DNA from: Parapristionchus giblindavisi
Lineage: Eukaryota; Nematoda; Chromadorea; Rhabditida; Diplogasteridae
DNA length: 64,000 nt
Direction of reading: 5' to 3'
Assembly (NCBI GenBank): GCA_943737045.1
Contig: CALSFV010000205.1
Location: forward strand, 140,001-204,000
In this document: in pieces, positions 1 to 16,686 of the stretch
How the letters are laid out: each line of letters begins with the position of its first letter
How positions within the stretch are numbered: the first letter of the stretch is position 1
The notes under the pieces: generated by a model
The model's database searches: none
What the model was told of the DNA's origin: nothing
Seen by the model: only the letters and a program-made list of their open reading frames with translations
Made by a program: the position numbers and the translations under genes

Positions 1-556
1 TGCTCCTGCCTCTGCCCCTAATTTTCTAGACTAATCGTGATAAAGCAAACTGCAATCCATCTAGTGACTCATTTGCGTGTTGTTAGTTACTGTGGTGTAC
101 ACTACTCGACTCTTCACCTTTTATCTCTAACTATAAATCCACTTTGAATTCTGTCCAATAGGATTTCGTTGGGTCATTGAGTAATACTATACGACTAGAC
201 AATAATCTCGTAGTTCATTGATTGTTGACATAGACACGACGTATCAAAGGAAAAAGATTGAACAACATTATTTCCCACTCAACGTTTTTATGGGGGTTTT
301 CAGATAATGCTTTATGTGCGTTTCAGAAAAGTATGAGAATGCGATATAGGAAGAATACATTCGGGGTACATTTTTTTCTTATATGACAATGCCACAAGGT
401 TTAGAATTTTGATTTCTCTAAAAATCAATCAATATTTCTTAGTTTTCTAATTTTCTTAGTTTCAATATTTCAATCAATATTTCAGAGTGCCCACAACCTA
501 AGAAATTCTGTCTGTTTTAAAATTATATATATTGATTTTTAATAAGTTATTTACAG

Positions 557-2131
557 GTATCCGTGAAGCGAGTGAGTTGCGCACTCACTCCCAACGACAG
601 AAGAGACTGTGACACCTGCATCGCCAAAGGACCTGTAAGATATTTCATTTTCATATCATTTATTTTTTTAAAATATACACACCTATCTTGCCTACAATCT
701 ATTGCAAAGAAAATAATCAATATCAGCGTTATGAAAAGAATCACGAAGCTATATCTATTCAATAATTTGTTTGCTAGTTGCTGCAAATTATTCTCTATCA
801 GGTATGTAGGTAGAAGTATCTTTTCAAAATTCATGAAAAGAAAAAAAGAAAGTTCTAAATTTTGTACCTATTCTTCATTCCTCGTGTGATTTTTGAATAA
901 TTGAGAAAATACGTTTTCCCTGTTCACCTCTTTTTGCGCAATTTTCTTTACCATAATTTAGAGCAGAGCCCTTGTCATCGTTTAGTACTGATTTTGTTTC
1001 ATTTGCAGGATTGTTTCTGGTGCAATGAGAATAGTGCATGTCTGAGCTACGAATGGTATTTCCCCGGTTGTGGATTGACCGAAGTGAAGTACCAGACATG
1101 CTGGGGTGAGATATTTATCTTATTTTCTACTTTTTATTGATTAATTGCCACTAAAAGGTCAAGATTTGTTCGTCTATTTCCAACAATTTTTAAAAATAAT
1201 TTAAAAATTAAATATTTTCAGTCAATTGGTCAGCCATCGCTATCGTTCTAGCAATCCTCGCAGGTATGTCGAAATTATTTTAATGATTTTTAAACTACAT
1301 TTTAAAATTTGTTGGGTTAACAAAATTATAGCAATCAATATTCTTCATCGTATATCACTTAGATAAATTCGCAATTTCTACCATACATTCTTCTCTTCAT
1401 TTCTTTTACCAGAACGGCCGTCTAACAGCTCGAAATTTCTTGTTTGTCAGGCTTTAAAAGAAAAATTACAAAATAGACTGTATACATGATCCTTGGCAAA
1501 CCGTTTTCCGAGATACTCGACATCACAACGTATTCGGAAACTTTTTTTTCTCTGAAAACGGTTTGGTAACGTTTATGTAGTACATCAGAATAATACGGAA
1601 ACTGTGCGCATATAGAGTGAAAATGAGATGTGAGGGTGAATATTCACACATTTTTTTAAATCTCAATTACATTCAGGCATCCTCATCGTCATCCTCTTCG
1701 TCTGTGTCTGTTGTTGTTGCTGCAGAATTCGCGCGGCCAATCGAAGACGCCGTCAGAAAGCCGGAGAACGCAGAGAGGCTGTAAGTTACAGTCTTTGATC
1801 TTTGATCTTTGATCTCTTACCTTGTTTAATTTTTCAACTCTTTGACCACTTTCTACGATTCCTCCACTTATTTAATTTATCTTGTTGCTTGATCTTTGAT
1901 CCTTGATCCTTGATCCTTGACCCTTGATCTTTGATCTTTGATCTTTCCAGAAGCTCGAGCTCGCTCAACAAGAGATGACGGCAGCTCAGGAGGAACGACG
2001 AGCTAAGCGTGAAGAAGAAATGAAAGTCTTTCGAGAAAAATACGGTGATCTTTGGTCTTTAATCCTTAATCTTTAATCTTTGATCTTCAGGAATCCCCAA
2101 AAAGTCCGACTCCGATGTGAAGAAGTTCTAG
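557..2131 (+). CDS. PTTG1IP-like type I membrane protein, 5' end missing
   Basis: Six exons can be read in one frame: 557-634, 1009-1105, 1222-1263, 1677-1780, 1951-2044 and 2091-2131, all with GT-AG introns and matching phases, ending in TAG. They give about 151 residues. The order is a Cys-rich PSI-like ectodomain (CDTC, then DCFWC and CLSYEWYFPGC, ending YQTCW), one transmembrane helix (IAIVLAILAGILIVILFVC), a run of four cysteines just inside the membrane (VCCCC), and a basic, Glu-rich coiled-coil tail. This is the domain order of PTTG1-interacting protein, which was described as a partner of securin in vertebrates; the role here is inferred only. The signal peptide must lie in an upstream exon, before or near base 1. 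A poly(A) signal follows at 2277-2282. Introns 4 and 5 carry TTTGATC heptamer tracts. Confidence 0.8.
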
Positions 2132-2276
2132 ACGATCGATGAACCGATGATGAACTCTGTCCAAAACGGGATTGTTGAAAGGGTCTCACATGCTTTTTGC
2201 CTTTTTAACACGAGATTCACGCATATTTGCTATGTTTTCGAATTTTTTCATTGATTTTTCGACTCAATTAAACTGC

Positions 2277-2282
2277 AATAAA
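2277..2282 (+). terminator. poly(A) signal AATAAA
   Basis: An AATAAA hexamer lies about 146 bases after the stop of the PTTG1IP-like gene and is followed by T-rich sequence. It is the only good cleavage signal in this 3' flank. Confidence 0.55.
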
Positions 2283-2966
2283 GAATTTCTTCCTTTCTTC
2301 CTTATGCTTTCTCATTGATTATTTGAATTTGAGATAAAAAATGCCTCACAGATTCAGATCATAGAAAGTCGAGAAGGAGATTCGACTTTTGATCCCGCTC
2401 AGTTGATGAAATATGTGAGTGGGGAAAAGTAAAAGGCAATTCCCATTATGTAAGGCACACGTAGATCATTGTCCAAAACGAAAATGTGAGAGTGGACGTG
2501 AGAGTACTTGAAAGACCGCAATAAGGATATTTCCATATCCTATATAAATACATAATTAACAAGATCATTTTATGGAATTATGTATTTCATGAGCGGTCAT
2601 AGCCTAACAAAATAACGAAACAAAACAATCAAAAAATGTTAAACCCGGTGAAAAAGTGCCTGTCTTTCAACGTTGGATCAATATATCGAAATATTGACAA
2701 TTCCTTAACAGTAACGTATGATTTGTGATTAGTGTTTGTAAGGATTCATAAGGAGAAGAAAGAAGAATGATTAAAGAAGATCCCCCTTTATGAAACTTCA
2801 GTGGAAACACACACATTAATTTTGATAAAGTGTAATAATTTAAAAATGTACTGTAATGTCTGTGTTGTAATACATGAAACTGAATGCCATCAAGATATTT
2901 TATGAAATGATCATGAGAGGGCAGACACAGAATTTGTAGATGGTTAGATGAATCTCGTATCACAGT

Positions 2967-3627
2967 GAAATAAATGCCACCAGAGATTTTATCATGGGGG
3001 CAGTCACAGAATAGTAGATGAATCTCTTTAGAGGTATGCTGATTGGTCGGTACGGGGCTTGGTCACTCCGGGAGGATTGCTGTTGCCGCTGCTGGATCCA
3101 GATCCGAATCCTCCGCCGCTCGAACTTCCCCAAGCGTACTCCTCCCTGAAAATTCAAAGATTAATGTATTGTTCAACGATACATCTACATTTAGTGTGAT
3201 AATGAAACCGTAAGATAATAAAATAATAAGTCCATAAGACTCTAAAACCTTAATTCCTTAGACCCTAAAACCTTAAGACCCTAGAACCTTAACACCCTAA
3301 AACCATGACCCCAGAACCTTAAGACCCTAAAACCTTAAGATCTTAAAACCTTAATAACCTAAACCCTTAAGACTTACTTAGCGTATCCAGATCCTCCTCC
3401 TCCAGCTCCAGAACCGGGAGGTCCAGCATAGGCAGATTGATCCATGTTGAGAAGAGAACGAGACTCTTATGATTTGAACGACAAAGCGACTGCTTTTTAT
3501 ATGGAATCGAAATGAAATTAACTAGTCAAAATTGCATTATCATGGTATACTTCATTGTGATCCATGATTTAGTCTAATTTGCCACGCAAAAATGATCCAA
3601 TGTCATTTGAATTGATAAGCGAATGAA
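2967..3627. repeat. Left arm of a large inverted repeat (partner 6170-6872)
   Basis: This arm matches 6170-6872 in inverted orientation. The match covers the 3' UTR, both exons, the intron and the promoter of a small gene. Exons and UTRs look nearly identical; the intron minisatellite and the upstream flank have diverged. About 2.5 kb separates the arms. Confidence 0.85.
3028..3445 (-). CDS. 61-aa Gly/Ser-rich peptide, copy 1
   Basis: Two exons, 3378-3445 (ATG at 3445) and 3028-3145 (TAA), are joined in phase 2 by a GT-AG intron. The protein has 61 residues, is dominated by Gly and Ser, and contains no cysteine. It has no hydrophobic N-terminus, so no signal peptide is seen. The pentapeptide DQSAY occurs twice, just after the initiator Met and again before the final Leu. 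The intron holds a degenerate repeat of the type CCCTAAAACCTTAAGA. A TATATGG-like box lies about 55 bases upstream of the ATG. The twin gene at 6355-6808 encodes the same protein as far as I can read. I do not recognise the family; short disordered Gly-rich peptides of this kind are known among nematode sperm-enriched families, but that link is only a guess. Confidence 0.75.
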
Positions 3628-3797
3628 TAAAAATGATAAATTTACCAAGAACAACAAAGAACAAAGATATTTTTCTATATTGATTTTTTTTATTTCGTAC
3701 TAATTGTAAACCTTATAAAGTTTCAGAACGTTCCATTTGTTGTTTGAGACAGCAGTTGATGCTAAAAGAAACTAGAGTAAAAGACTAAAAAGACTAA

Positions 3798-4215
3798 CAA
3801 GGGAATGCCCTGAAGCCACACTCACCGATCAGGTCCAATTTTTTACTGGAGGTACATCTCATATAGGGATGAGGTTTTGCGGTATCAGAAATTGCAAAGC
3901 TCTTCTTTGAAATTTTAAAATTTATTTAAAAATGGACAAAAAACAATGAAAACACTTTCAAAATCGATTTTTTGCACTCAAATTTGCATATCTGGATGCG
4001 CTAACCTTTCTCAATATGCATACGATGTTATGGCGCTACTTTTGCTAAAGATGTGCACACTGTAAATTTTATCATCGATTATTTAAAAATAATTTTAAAA
4101 TTTCAAAGAAGAGCTTTGCAATTTCTGATACCGCCAAACCTCATCCCTATATCAGATGTACCTCCAGTAAAAATTTGGACCTGATCGGTGAGTGTGGCTT
4201 CAGGGCATTCCCTTG
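3798..4215. mobile_element. Palindromic MITE of Tc5/pogo-like type
   Basis: The element is 418 bp long with terminal inverted repeats of about 135 bp that begin CAAGGGAATGCCCTGAAGCC. It is flanked by TAA on both sides (3795-3797 and 4216-4218). A TNA duplication and CAAGGGAA ends are features of Tc4/Tc5 pogo-like elements. It has no coding potential. It lies between the two inverted 61-aa genes. Confidence 0.8.
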
Positions 4216-4509
4216 TAAGGTAGACTAAAAGGGTAGGGGCTCAATATAAATTCCAGCTGAAAACAATGGTCTCTCTGGTCTCGCTGTGACGAAACGGACA
4301 ATTACACAAAAGATCACACGCAGATAAATTATTATAAATTATTTATTATATGGGATTGAAAGAATATAAACAACATTTGAACAGTACAACAAGTTGACAA
4401 TATGAAATGTTCCCGACATCATTTTATGTTATCTGGAACTTTTGATTGGAGATTTGTAAAAGTCGATTTTGCACGACGGTTTGCCAATGAAAAAGCAATT
4501 TCTTTTTTA

Positions 4510-4999
4510 TTAATCTCTATAAGTAACTGTTCTCATCAATTTATTAAATTTGTTGCTGCTCATGTGAAACCAACTATCACGACTCTCCAGGGTCCTTTTT
4601 ATTCCGGTGAAACGACGGATCTCCTCTTTCTTTTGTTCCCTTAGCTCGTCGAGGATGGCCTTTGACTTCTGGACAAAAAAAAAGCATTTGTTTGTATATA
4701 GTCTATAATCCGGACCCTTTTCGGAGGAGATTCTCTATCGACCTCTTGATAAAACGTGTTTAAATAAATAAATAAAATAAATACATAATCTGATCACCTC
4801 GAGTTGATGTTGCTGAGATTGCAAATCTTGAGCACCGTATCGCTCTTGTCTACACTTTAAACAGAAAAGAATGGTTTTTGAAAAAGAATTTTGATATATA
4901 TCTCACAAACCAAAACTATAAAATAAGTTTAACTTACTTGGGAAGAAAACGTAGAACAGAATTGAAGGAAGAACACGTGCACTTGAGATACCGATGCAT
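4510..4999 (-). CDS. 90-aa coiled-coil protein of unknown function
   Basis: Three exons, 4938-4999 (ATG), 4798-4849 and 4510-4668 (TAA), connect in frame with GT-AG introns and give 90 residues. The middle part is rich in Gln, Lys and Glu (QERYGAQDLQSQQHQLE, then KSKAILDELREQKKEEIRR) and should form a coiled coil. The AATAAA that overlaps the stop could be its poly(A) signal. The start is uncertain. In exon 1 a second frame reads a hydrophobic stretch (LPSILFYVFFP) that could join the same downstream frame if the acceptor AG six bases further in were used, but it lacks an upstream Met. I do not recognise the family. It lies in the spacer between the two inverted 61-aa genes. Confidence 0.6.
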
Positions 5000-5504
5000 T
5001 AGCTGTAAATATTGGAATCTAGGGCACATTATTAACTAACAAACTAGTTTTATCATTCATCTTTAACGTGCGATTTAACAAATAATAGTACATCCATCTA
5101 TGTTACTTACTTAATACAGAATAGTAGGATACATACGAGAGAAGAGATGAGAACAACTGATCATGTATGGCCAGTATGTGGAATGATAAGATGGAGTGCG
5201 CTGCATAAGATCAGCTAGGACGGTGTATATAGGACACCTAAAAGTAAGGTCTTGTCATCTGAGTAAATTGAAATGATTGAACAAATTATGTAAGCGGGAG
5301 AGAAAGTGGAATCAAAGCAATACAAGTAATTATCTTTCAAAATGATTTGGCCACGCCCACTCGATGGTGAAGATGACCTGACCTGTGACCTGACCCGGTG
5401 GTCTCTCGTGACGTCTGCATCTCTTCTATCCCTCTGCTCTCTCGCCCACCTTGCCCTCTCCTGATATATGACCCCACACAAGAGTTTTAGGGACTGAAAG
5501 CCCT

Positions 5505-5605
5505 GTCAACGGCCTCTCCAACGGTCTACGCTCTCTCGTTGTTAGAGAACAGAGAAATAGTGTGCGCAATGAAGAGACCATTATCACCCTTTATAAAGCG
5601 TATAT
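5505..5605. repeat. Short hairpin MITE, CTCTC..ATGGTCTC family
   Basis: This is a roughly 100-bp foldback sequence whose arms contain CTCTCTCGTTGTTAGAG and a nearby inverse. Related copies lie at 31430-31545, 48478-48590 and 63832-63958. It has no coding potential. Confidence 0.6.
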
Positions 5606-5609
5606 GCTA

Positions 5610-6170
5610 TTGTCCAACTTACATATCATATCGATTGAATACGCATCACTACTCACTGCCAACGATGAAAACGTGGCCTTAATCACGCATTTTGACGATA
5701 AGAAGTAATTATTCACATCATTGGAGCTTGTTTTTGGCATAATCGATTAAAATATCCACTTATCGAATGTGTGAGGCACATTTTCTACGAATTTCAGGAT
5801 TTCTTAGTGGACTTTTCAGAATTTTTTCGCATAATTTCAAAACGAAATCGGTGTTTGAGGATAAAGGGTAGAACTTCGTAGTCATTTCTTTGTTCAAAAG
5901 TTGCGAAACCGAAGGGACAGAGAAAACTCTCATCGTTTTGTACACCCTCTCATCTTTTTTCTGTTCTTTTATTTAATTAATTAAATTTTTTTTAGATCCT
6001 GAACTGTACATACTAGCTGATTCAATCACGCATCTAGTGATCTGTTACTCAAAATTTCCTTTTTTCTCGTTTCATAGTATTTACAGAATGGTAACAAGGA
6101 GATTTGGGTTGCGCTATTATCATAACGACGAAGTGGCATTGTTGTCTCTCAACAGATTCAAAAGACAATT
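5610..6170. other. Intergenic, no gene seen
   Basis: AT-rich sequence without a convincing exon. It leads into the promoter of the plus-strand 61-aa gene. Confidence 0.5.
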
Positions 6171-6354
6171 ATTCATTCAAAAAATTCTAATTACATTGGA
6201 TCATTTTTGCGTGGCCAATCAATTTGACTAAATCGTGTATCACAATGAAATATACCATGATAATGTAATTTTGAATAGTTAATTTCATTTCGATTCCATA
6301 TAAAAAGCAGTCGTTTTCTCGTTCAAATCATAAGAGTCTCGTTCTCTTCTCAAC

Positions 6355-6808
6355 ATGGATCAATCTGCTTATGCTGGACCTCCCGGTTCTGGAGCTGGAG
6401 GAGGAGGATCTGGATACGCTAAGTAAGTCTTAAGGGTTTAGGTTATTAAGGTTTTAAGATCTTAAGGTTTTATGGTCTTAAGGTTCTAGGGTCATATGGT
6501 TTGAGGGTCTTAAGGTTCTAGGGTCTTAATGTTCTAGGGTCTTAAGGTTCTAGGGTTATATGGTTTTAGGGTCTTAGGGTTCTAGGGTCATATGGTTTTA
6601 GGGTATTATGGTTCTAGGAGGTTACTGTTTTAAGATCTTTAATACTATTATAATTTATTTTGAACAATAAATTATCTTCTGAATTTTCAGGGAGGAGTAC
6701 GCTTGGGGAAGTTCGAGCGGCGGAGGATTCGGATCTGGATCCAGCAGCGGCAACAGCAATCCTCCCGGAGTGACCAAGCCCCGTACCGACCAATCAGCAT
6801 ACCTCTAA
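6355..6808 (+). CDS. 61-aa Gly/Ser-rich peptide, copy 2
   Basis: Exons 6355-6422 and 6691-6808 repeat the structure of the minus-strand copy: 68 and 118 coding bases, the same phase and the same stop context. The predicted 61-aa product appears identical, with DQSAY near both termini and a Gly/Ser-rich centre. The intron (6423-6690) has expanded differently, with about ten units of a TTAAGGTTCTAGGGTC-like repeat. A TATAAAAAG element lies about 55 bases before the ATG, so the gene probably has its own core promoter. Identical exons with diverged introns suggest a recent inverted duplication, or gene conversion between the arms. The function is unknown. Confidence 0.75.
6424..6640. repeat. Intronic minisatellite, TTAAGGTTCTAGGGTC-like
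   Basis: Degenerate tandem units of about 15-17 bases fill the intron of the plus-strand 61-aa gene. The minus-strand copy has a shorter version at about 3245-3370. The TTAGGG-like core resembles telomeric repeat but is too irregular to be telomeric. Confidence 0.7.
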
Positions 6809-6874
6809 AGAGATTCATCTACTATTCTGTGACTGCCCCCATGATAAAATCTCTGGTGGCATTTATTTCAATGT

Positions 6875-7900
6875 AATACAACACAAACACACAGACACAT
6901 AAATCAGTCATTGAAATTATTATAATTTATCTACTCCCGAGACGCATAATTGACTTGATTTATTGACGACTCCTAAATTCATTTGAATAACATAATTCGA
7001 CGACAATAGGTTGAGCAGTAAATCGGTTACAGTAAACAAATTATCATAACTTGATCCTGCTTCTTGAAAGACTGGCACTTTTCCGAGTTTTGACACCTTT
7101 TCACGTTAGTTCAAAATGCGAGAGTGATGGGAATAGCGGGGCAAAGGAGATACTAAGGCGACTTTTGCCATAATTGTGGTGCGCTGTTTGGTGTGTTTTC
7201 ATAATCTCATAATGATGAGACGCTAGTTCATTAGTCAGAGCGGCGCACCTCAGACGGGTTTGATGACGCGGCGGAGATTGTGACAGAGAGAATCATTTGA
7301 TGCCATGTCGCACGCACACCCTCTAATGCAGCCCACCAAACCCGCCTGGCATCCGCCTCGCACTCTTTATAAGGTGGAAAACGTGATTCGCCCTTCCTTC
7401 ACTGTTGCCCTGCTATTACAGAGGCTGAACTAATGTGTTTTTGATATATACGAGATATACGGGCCATGTATTTCCAATGCCCCATGGACTGCAACAACGT
7501 TTCGTGGTTTTCGCACACTAAAAATTGAGGGAGGTCTACATTTCTACATTTCGCTCTTAAATTTCATTCGTTATGTTTGATATGTGCGTATTTGGCAATC
7601 AGAATAATCCTCAAGTATTCCATATTTCAGACTTTTCCACAACGATCTTGCTCACATTCATAATTTACAAAAAAAAACCATTTTGCAGTAATAGCATCAA
7701 TTTCGTCATTAATAATAAAATAATATAAAAGAAAGCGAGAGTGCAACGAGAAAATGTGAACATACATCTCAATTCAGACAAAGGATCGGGATTTGAATCT
7801 GCAATAATCAATTTTGCACGAAATGCAGAACAAATTAAAGATCATTTCTCGATTTCGTTCTCCCTAGCTTCGTTCGTTTCAATCTCTTCTCATTCATTCT
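6875..7900. other. Intergenic region, no gene seen
   Basis: No exon could be supported on either strand. It probably contains the promoter of the membrane-protein gene downstream. Confidence 0.45.
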
Positions 7901-7913
7901 CTTCCACATTCTC

Positions 7914-7986
7914 ATGAGCGGTCTCCTCTCCATTTCTTCCCTCCTTATACTGCTCCCCTTCATCGTCGATCAATCCTCACAAAATG
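7914..7986 (+). CDS. Candidate signal-peptide exon
   Basis: An open exon starts at ATG 7914 and reads a hydrophobic signal-like stretch (LLSISSLLILLPFIVD) followed by QSSQN, then a possible GT donor at 7987. If it is spliced to 8184 it would give a Cys-rich continuation (CECSEFGCKIG), but that frame meets TAG at 8236-8238. It may therefore be the true first exon of the neighbouring membrane-protein gene with a damaged junction, or an unrelated open stretch. A hairpin MITE lies in the putative intron. Confidence 0.35.
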
Positions 7987-7989
7987 GTT

Positions 7990-8115
7990 GGTGCTGTGGC
8001 GCCCTTTAAAGGCACGCATCCAGAGCTAATTTGATCTCACCGCTCTCTCCATTTCTTTGTCTACAAGAGATTACTGTCAATACGGAGAGCAAAATTAGCT
8101 TAGGACGTGCCTTTA
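7990..8115. repeat. Hairpin MITE, GAGCTAATTT family
   Basis: A roughly 120-bp foldback with ends of the type CCTTTAAAGGCACG and GTGCCTTTAAA and inner GAGCTAATTT / AAATTAGCTT arms. Six related copies sit in DEPDC5 introns of this window, at about 27095, 28375, 43540, 44310, 61165 and 61880. Confidence 0.65.
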
Positions 8116-8189
8116 AAATAGATCGACATTGAAATTTGATCCATTTGATACTCTACGCAGCAGTTCAAATTTCATTCTTTCAGACACAA

Positions 8190-9349
8190 ATGTGGCACAG
8201 TGTGAATGCAGCGAGTTCGGCTGCAAGATCGGCACTTAGTCAGTACTAGATCTACCTATTTTTTACAAGTTCTTCCCGACCAGAGAAGTGTTAAGCAAAT
8301 GGCTAGTCATGCGAAAAATCAGCACGAAATAATATTATATTTTCTTATTTCTAGTGTTTTATGACATCTGAAAGCTCAATATTATTGTTTTTTTATAATT
8401 TTTTAATAAACTTTTAAATATTAATAATTTCAGTGGAGATTTCGTGATAATGTGCATTAACAGGACCAAGATCGAAGAATTGGAACCGGATGAAGTGACC
8501 AGCGTAGGTTTCATATTAGAATACATATCCATTTAGTGGAAAACAATCCGATCTTTGATCTCCAATTATAGAGCTTTGATCTTTGATCTCCATTTATTGA
8601 TCTTTGACCTTTGCCAGATGATAAACCTACAGTACTTCTTCGGGACTCTCGGCTTGTTATTCTTCGTCTTCTGTACGATAGCGCTCATACATAGTATGCT
8701 TCGTATGACTGAGGAGAACGGTATGTTGGGTCTCAAGTGGAAAACCCCGAATGCTCATAGGGTTACTGTAGAACCCGATATTGATTGATTATTGTGATGA
8801 CTTCTTACAGTAACCCCATGTACCTCAGGGTCTTCCACTTGGGGCTCAATACCCTTAGAACGCCGGTGTCGATGCAGAAATGCTCCATGTCTTGTAGCTT
8901 TCCCAATTTCAGAGAAATCCCGCCAATCCGTCATCACCTACCTCGCTGCTTCTCGCGCCGAAATCTACCACAAGGTAGGGATAAAACCCGATTGGGAAAC
9001 AGTCACTGGGTTTCCGATAGGGAAACAGTCACGGGGTTTCCGATTGGGAAACATTTACGGGGTTTCCGATTGGGAAACATTCACGGGGTTTCCGATTGGG
9101 AAACATTCACGGGCTTACCCACTTTCAGGGCCGTCGCCGTCGAAAGGCGTCGGAAGAGCGACGTTGGCTTCTCGAAGAGGAGAAAAAGAAGAGAAATCAG
9201 ATGATGAGGAGAAGGAAATGCATGTAAGAACTTAGCAGTCAAATAACAGTAGATATAAATTCTTAGATTTTGTTAGAACTGATTACTGTAGATTTAGCCG
9301 ACTACGGTAATTTACTTAATCGATCCATTTCAGAATGGTTGGAGCCTAA
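8190..9349 (+). CDS. Small single-pass membrane protein with basic coiled-coil tail (123 aa)
   Basis: Six exons, 8190-8242, 8434-8503, 8618-8693, 8913-8974, 9129-9223 and 9334-9349, join with matching phases into 124 codons ending TAA. The product has a short N-terminal region, one transmembrane helix (YFFGTLGLLFFVFCTIALIH), and a strongly basic, Glu/Arg-rich tail (RRRRKASEERRWLLEEEKKK). This layout resembles the PTTG1IP-like protein at 0.5-2.1 kb. I do not recognise the family. The start is uncertain: the Met at 8190 keeps the frame, but it discards a Cys-rich reading of the same exon that would follow the signal-peptide exon at 7914. Intron 4 carries a 27-bp minisatellite. Confidence 0.6.
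8990..9116. repeat. 27-bp minisatellite, five units
   Basis: Five tandem units of the form GGGTTTCCGATTGGGAAACA plus about 7 variable bases fill most of intron 4 of the small membrane-protein gene. Each unit contains an internal inverted pair, GGTTTCC and GGAAAC. Confidence 0.85.
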
Positions 9350-11074
9350 TCGGCATGACCCTGACCAACTAATCCATGATAAAGTAAGCTTGTGTATTGT
9401 ATCCTCTTCGAGAAAATTAATAATCACGCAAAAAATCAATAATCACGTAAAAAAATCAATAAACACGTACAACAACATAATTCTTTATCGACTTTGCTTA
9501 GCACGTTAACAAGTTAAATTTGTATGTGTGTCTGTGTAACTGATCAGTTGAGAGGAAGAAGAGCAATCAATAATATACGATCGATTGATTGATACCGTAC
9601 CCGGTGGATACTGTACTGTAAGGCGGTAGGTAGGTAGGGCGGTTGGGTGAGAAAGTACGAGTGAAATCTCGGAAAGAGTGGGACTGAAATCGATTGATCT
9701 ATATTGTGTCAAGCCGCACGGTACGGGTGGTACTACGGGGGGGCAAGCAGGGTGTGACCCCAAAGGGGGAAAAAGCACGATCTGTCCAACGAGTAGTGTG
9801 GAAGGTAGACTGAGATATAGGAGGTTCACACAAGTAGATGGGAAAAAGGGAAAAATATGAAAAGGGGCGGGGCCAAACAAAAAAATAGGAAAAAATCAAC
9901 GAGGTGGATAAATGAAGGCACTATGGAAGAAAAGTGTTTCTGTGTGAAAGATTGTTCTTGATATATTGATACATATATGGAGCGATAACAACTAACAAGG
10001 AGGAGGATAATAGCATACCGTGGAATTGGCGAATAAGAAAACAAAAGGACGAAAATGAATCGACAAGAGCGGTATACTGTATCCATGGGATACTGCAACA
10101 GTGATATATTGATTAATCGATAAATGTCTTAGATGAAAAAGTAGGGAAAAAACCAGATGAATCTACTAACACACTGTACGACATTAGACGGGGTGAGAAT
10201 TGGGAAAGAGCAGAAAGAGGGATGGTGTGTGTGTCTCTGCTTGGTACAATGTACGGATGGATAGCCGGATTGCCCCCCGGGCAAGTGAAACCCATGAAAA
10301 CAAATAGTAAAGAGTCATAGAAAACGACAAAAAATATTGATTTTAAAAAACTAATTGAGACAAGGATAGAGCAATCAATATAGAAAGATGCCGTGCATGC
10401 GAAACGGGGCAGGGAGGCGGAGCAAAGCTCAACAAAAAATCAATAATTGATTCGTACAAAATAATCAATAATTGATTGTATCGTCATACAAGTGTCGCGG
10501 CTGATACGGTGTAGGCGGGAGTGTGAAAGAGTTGGAGTACGGAACAAAGAAAACGATAGAATAGAATGGAGAGAAAAAACAACAAATATTATAAATCTCT
10601 ACTATGAGCAAAACTGTATTTTGTGAAACAAAAAGGTCAGAGTAATAGATGGAAACGAAACCGGGCACGTAAAGAAAAATAATTGTGTATGTAAGAAGAC
10701 TGATGAGAGCCATATGTGATAATAGTTAAGATAGAAGAATAAATTGTCCTATTGATCAGGGGAGCGAAGGTAGCGTTCAAAAGTCAAAGAAAAGAAACGA
10801 AATAAAATTGAAATCGAGCCATCGCTAAACACAGTAAGTCACGTATCTTTGACTTTTGAAGATAAAGTAAAGTAAATAATGGTAGCGCCCGCGAAAGACG
10901 GCATACGGTAGATGGAATCGTATCTCTGTGAATGGAAGTATGGGGTCTGTCAGTGTTGTAGTCAATCAATCAATAAATCAATAAATCGATAATCATTCCA
11001 TCGATTGATCAGATCAAAGTAATGTGTTGTTTGTGCTGCTTATTGCATGGCATCATCGCTGAAAAGATCAAAGA
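9350..11074. other. Between two 3' ends; no exon supported
   Basis: This stretch lies between the stop of the plus-strand membrane-protein gene and the stop of the minus-strand S6 kinase gene. It is purine-rich on the plus strand and holds CAATCAATAATC tracts. Several open frames exist, but none has splice support or recognisable protein content. The simplest reading is 3' UTR plus spacer. Confidence 0.5.

Positions 11075-16686
<5,612 letters not shown>

Larger units (their letters stand above)
6170..6872. repeat. Right arm of the large inverted repeat (partner 2967-3627)
   Basis: Inverted counterpart of 2967-3627. The promoter part (GGATCATTTTTGCGTGG, TATAAAAAG), both exons and the 3' flank all correspond. 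It ends near 6872, shortly after the segment encoding the 3' UTR. Confidence 0.85.

Noticed and set aside
5215..5481. 88-codon Arg-rich minus-strand frame
   Set aside because: It has no splice or homology support and lies in a probable promoter region with CT-rich repeats.
6424..6640. Interstitial telomere repeat
   Set aside because: The TTAGGG-like core is irregular and the unit is longer than 6 bases.
8990..9116. CRISPR-like array
   Set aside because: The units are contiguous with no unique spacers, and the sequence is a nematode intron; it is a minisatellite.
9506..10300. Open frames on the minus strand as S6K C-terminal exons
   Set aside because: No S6K-like sequence and no fitting phase after the exon ending near 11090; probably 3' UTR.
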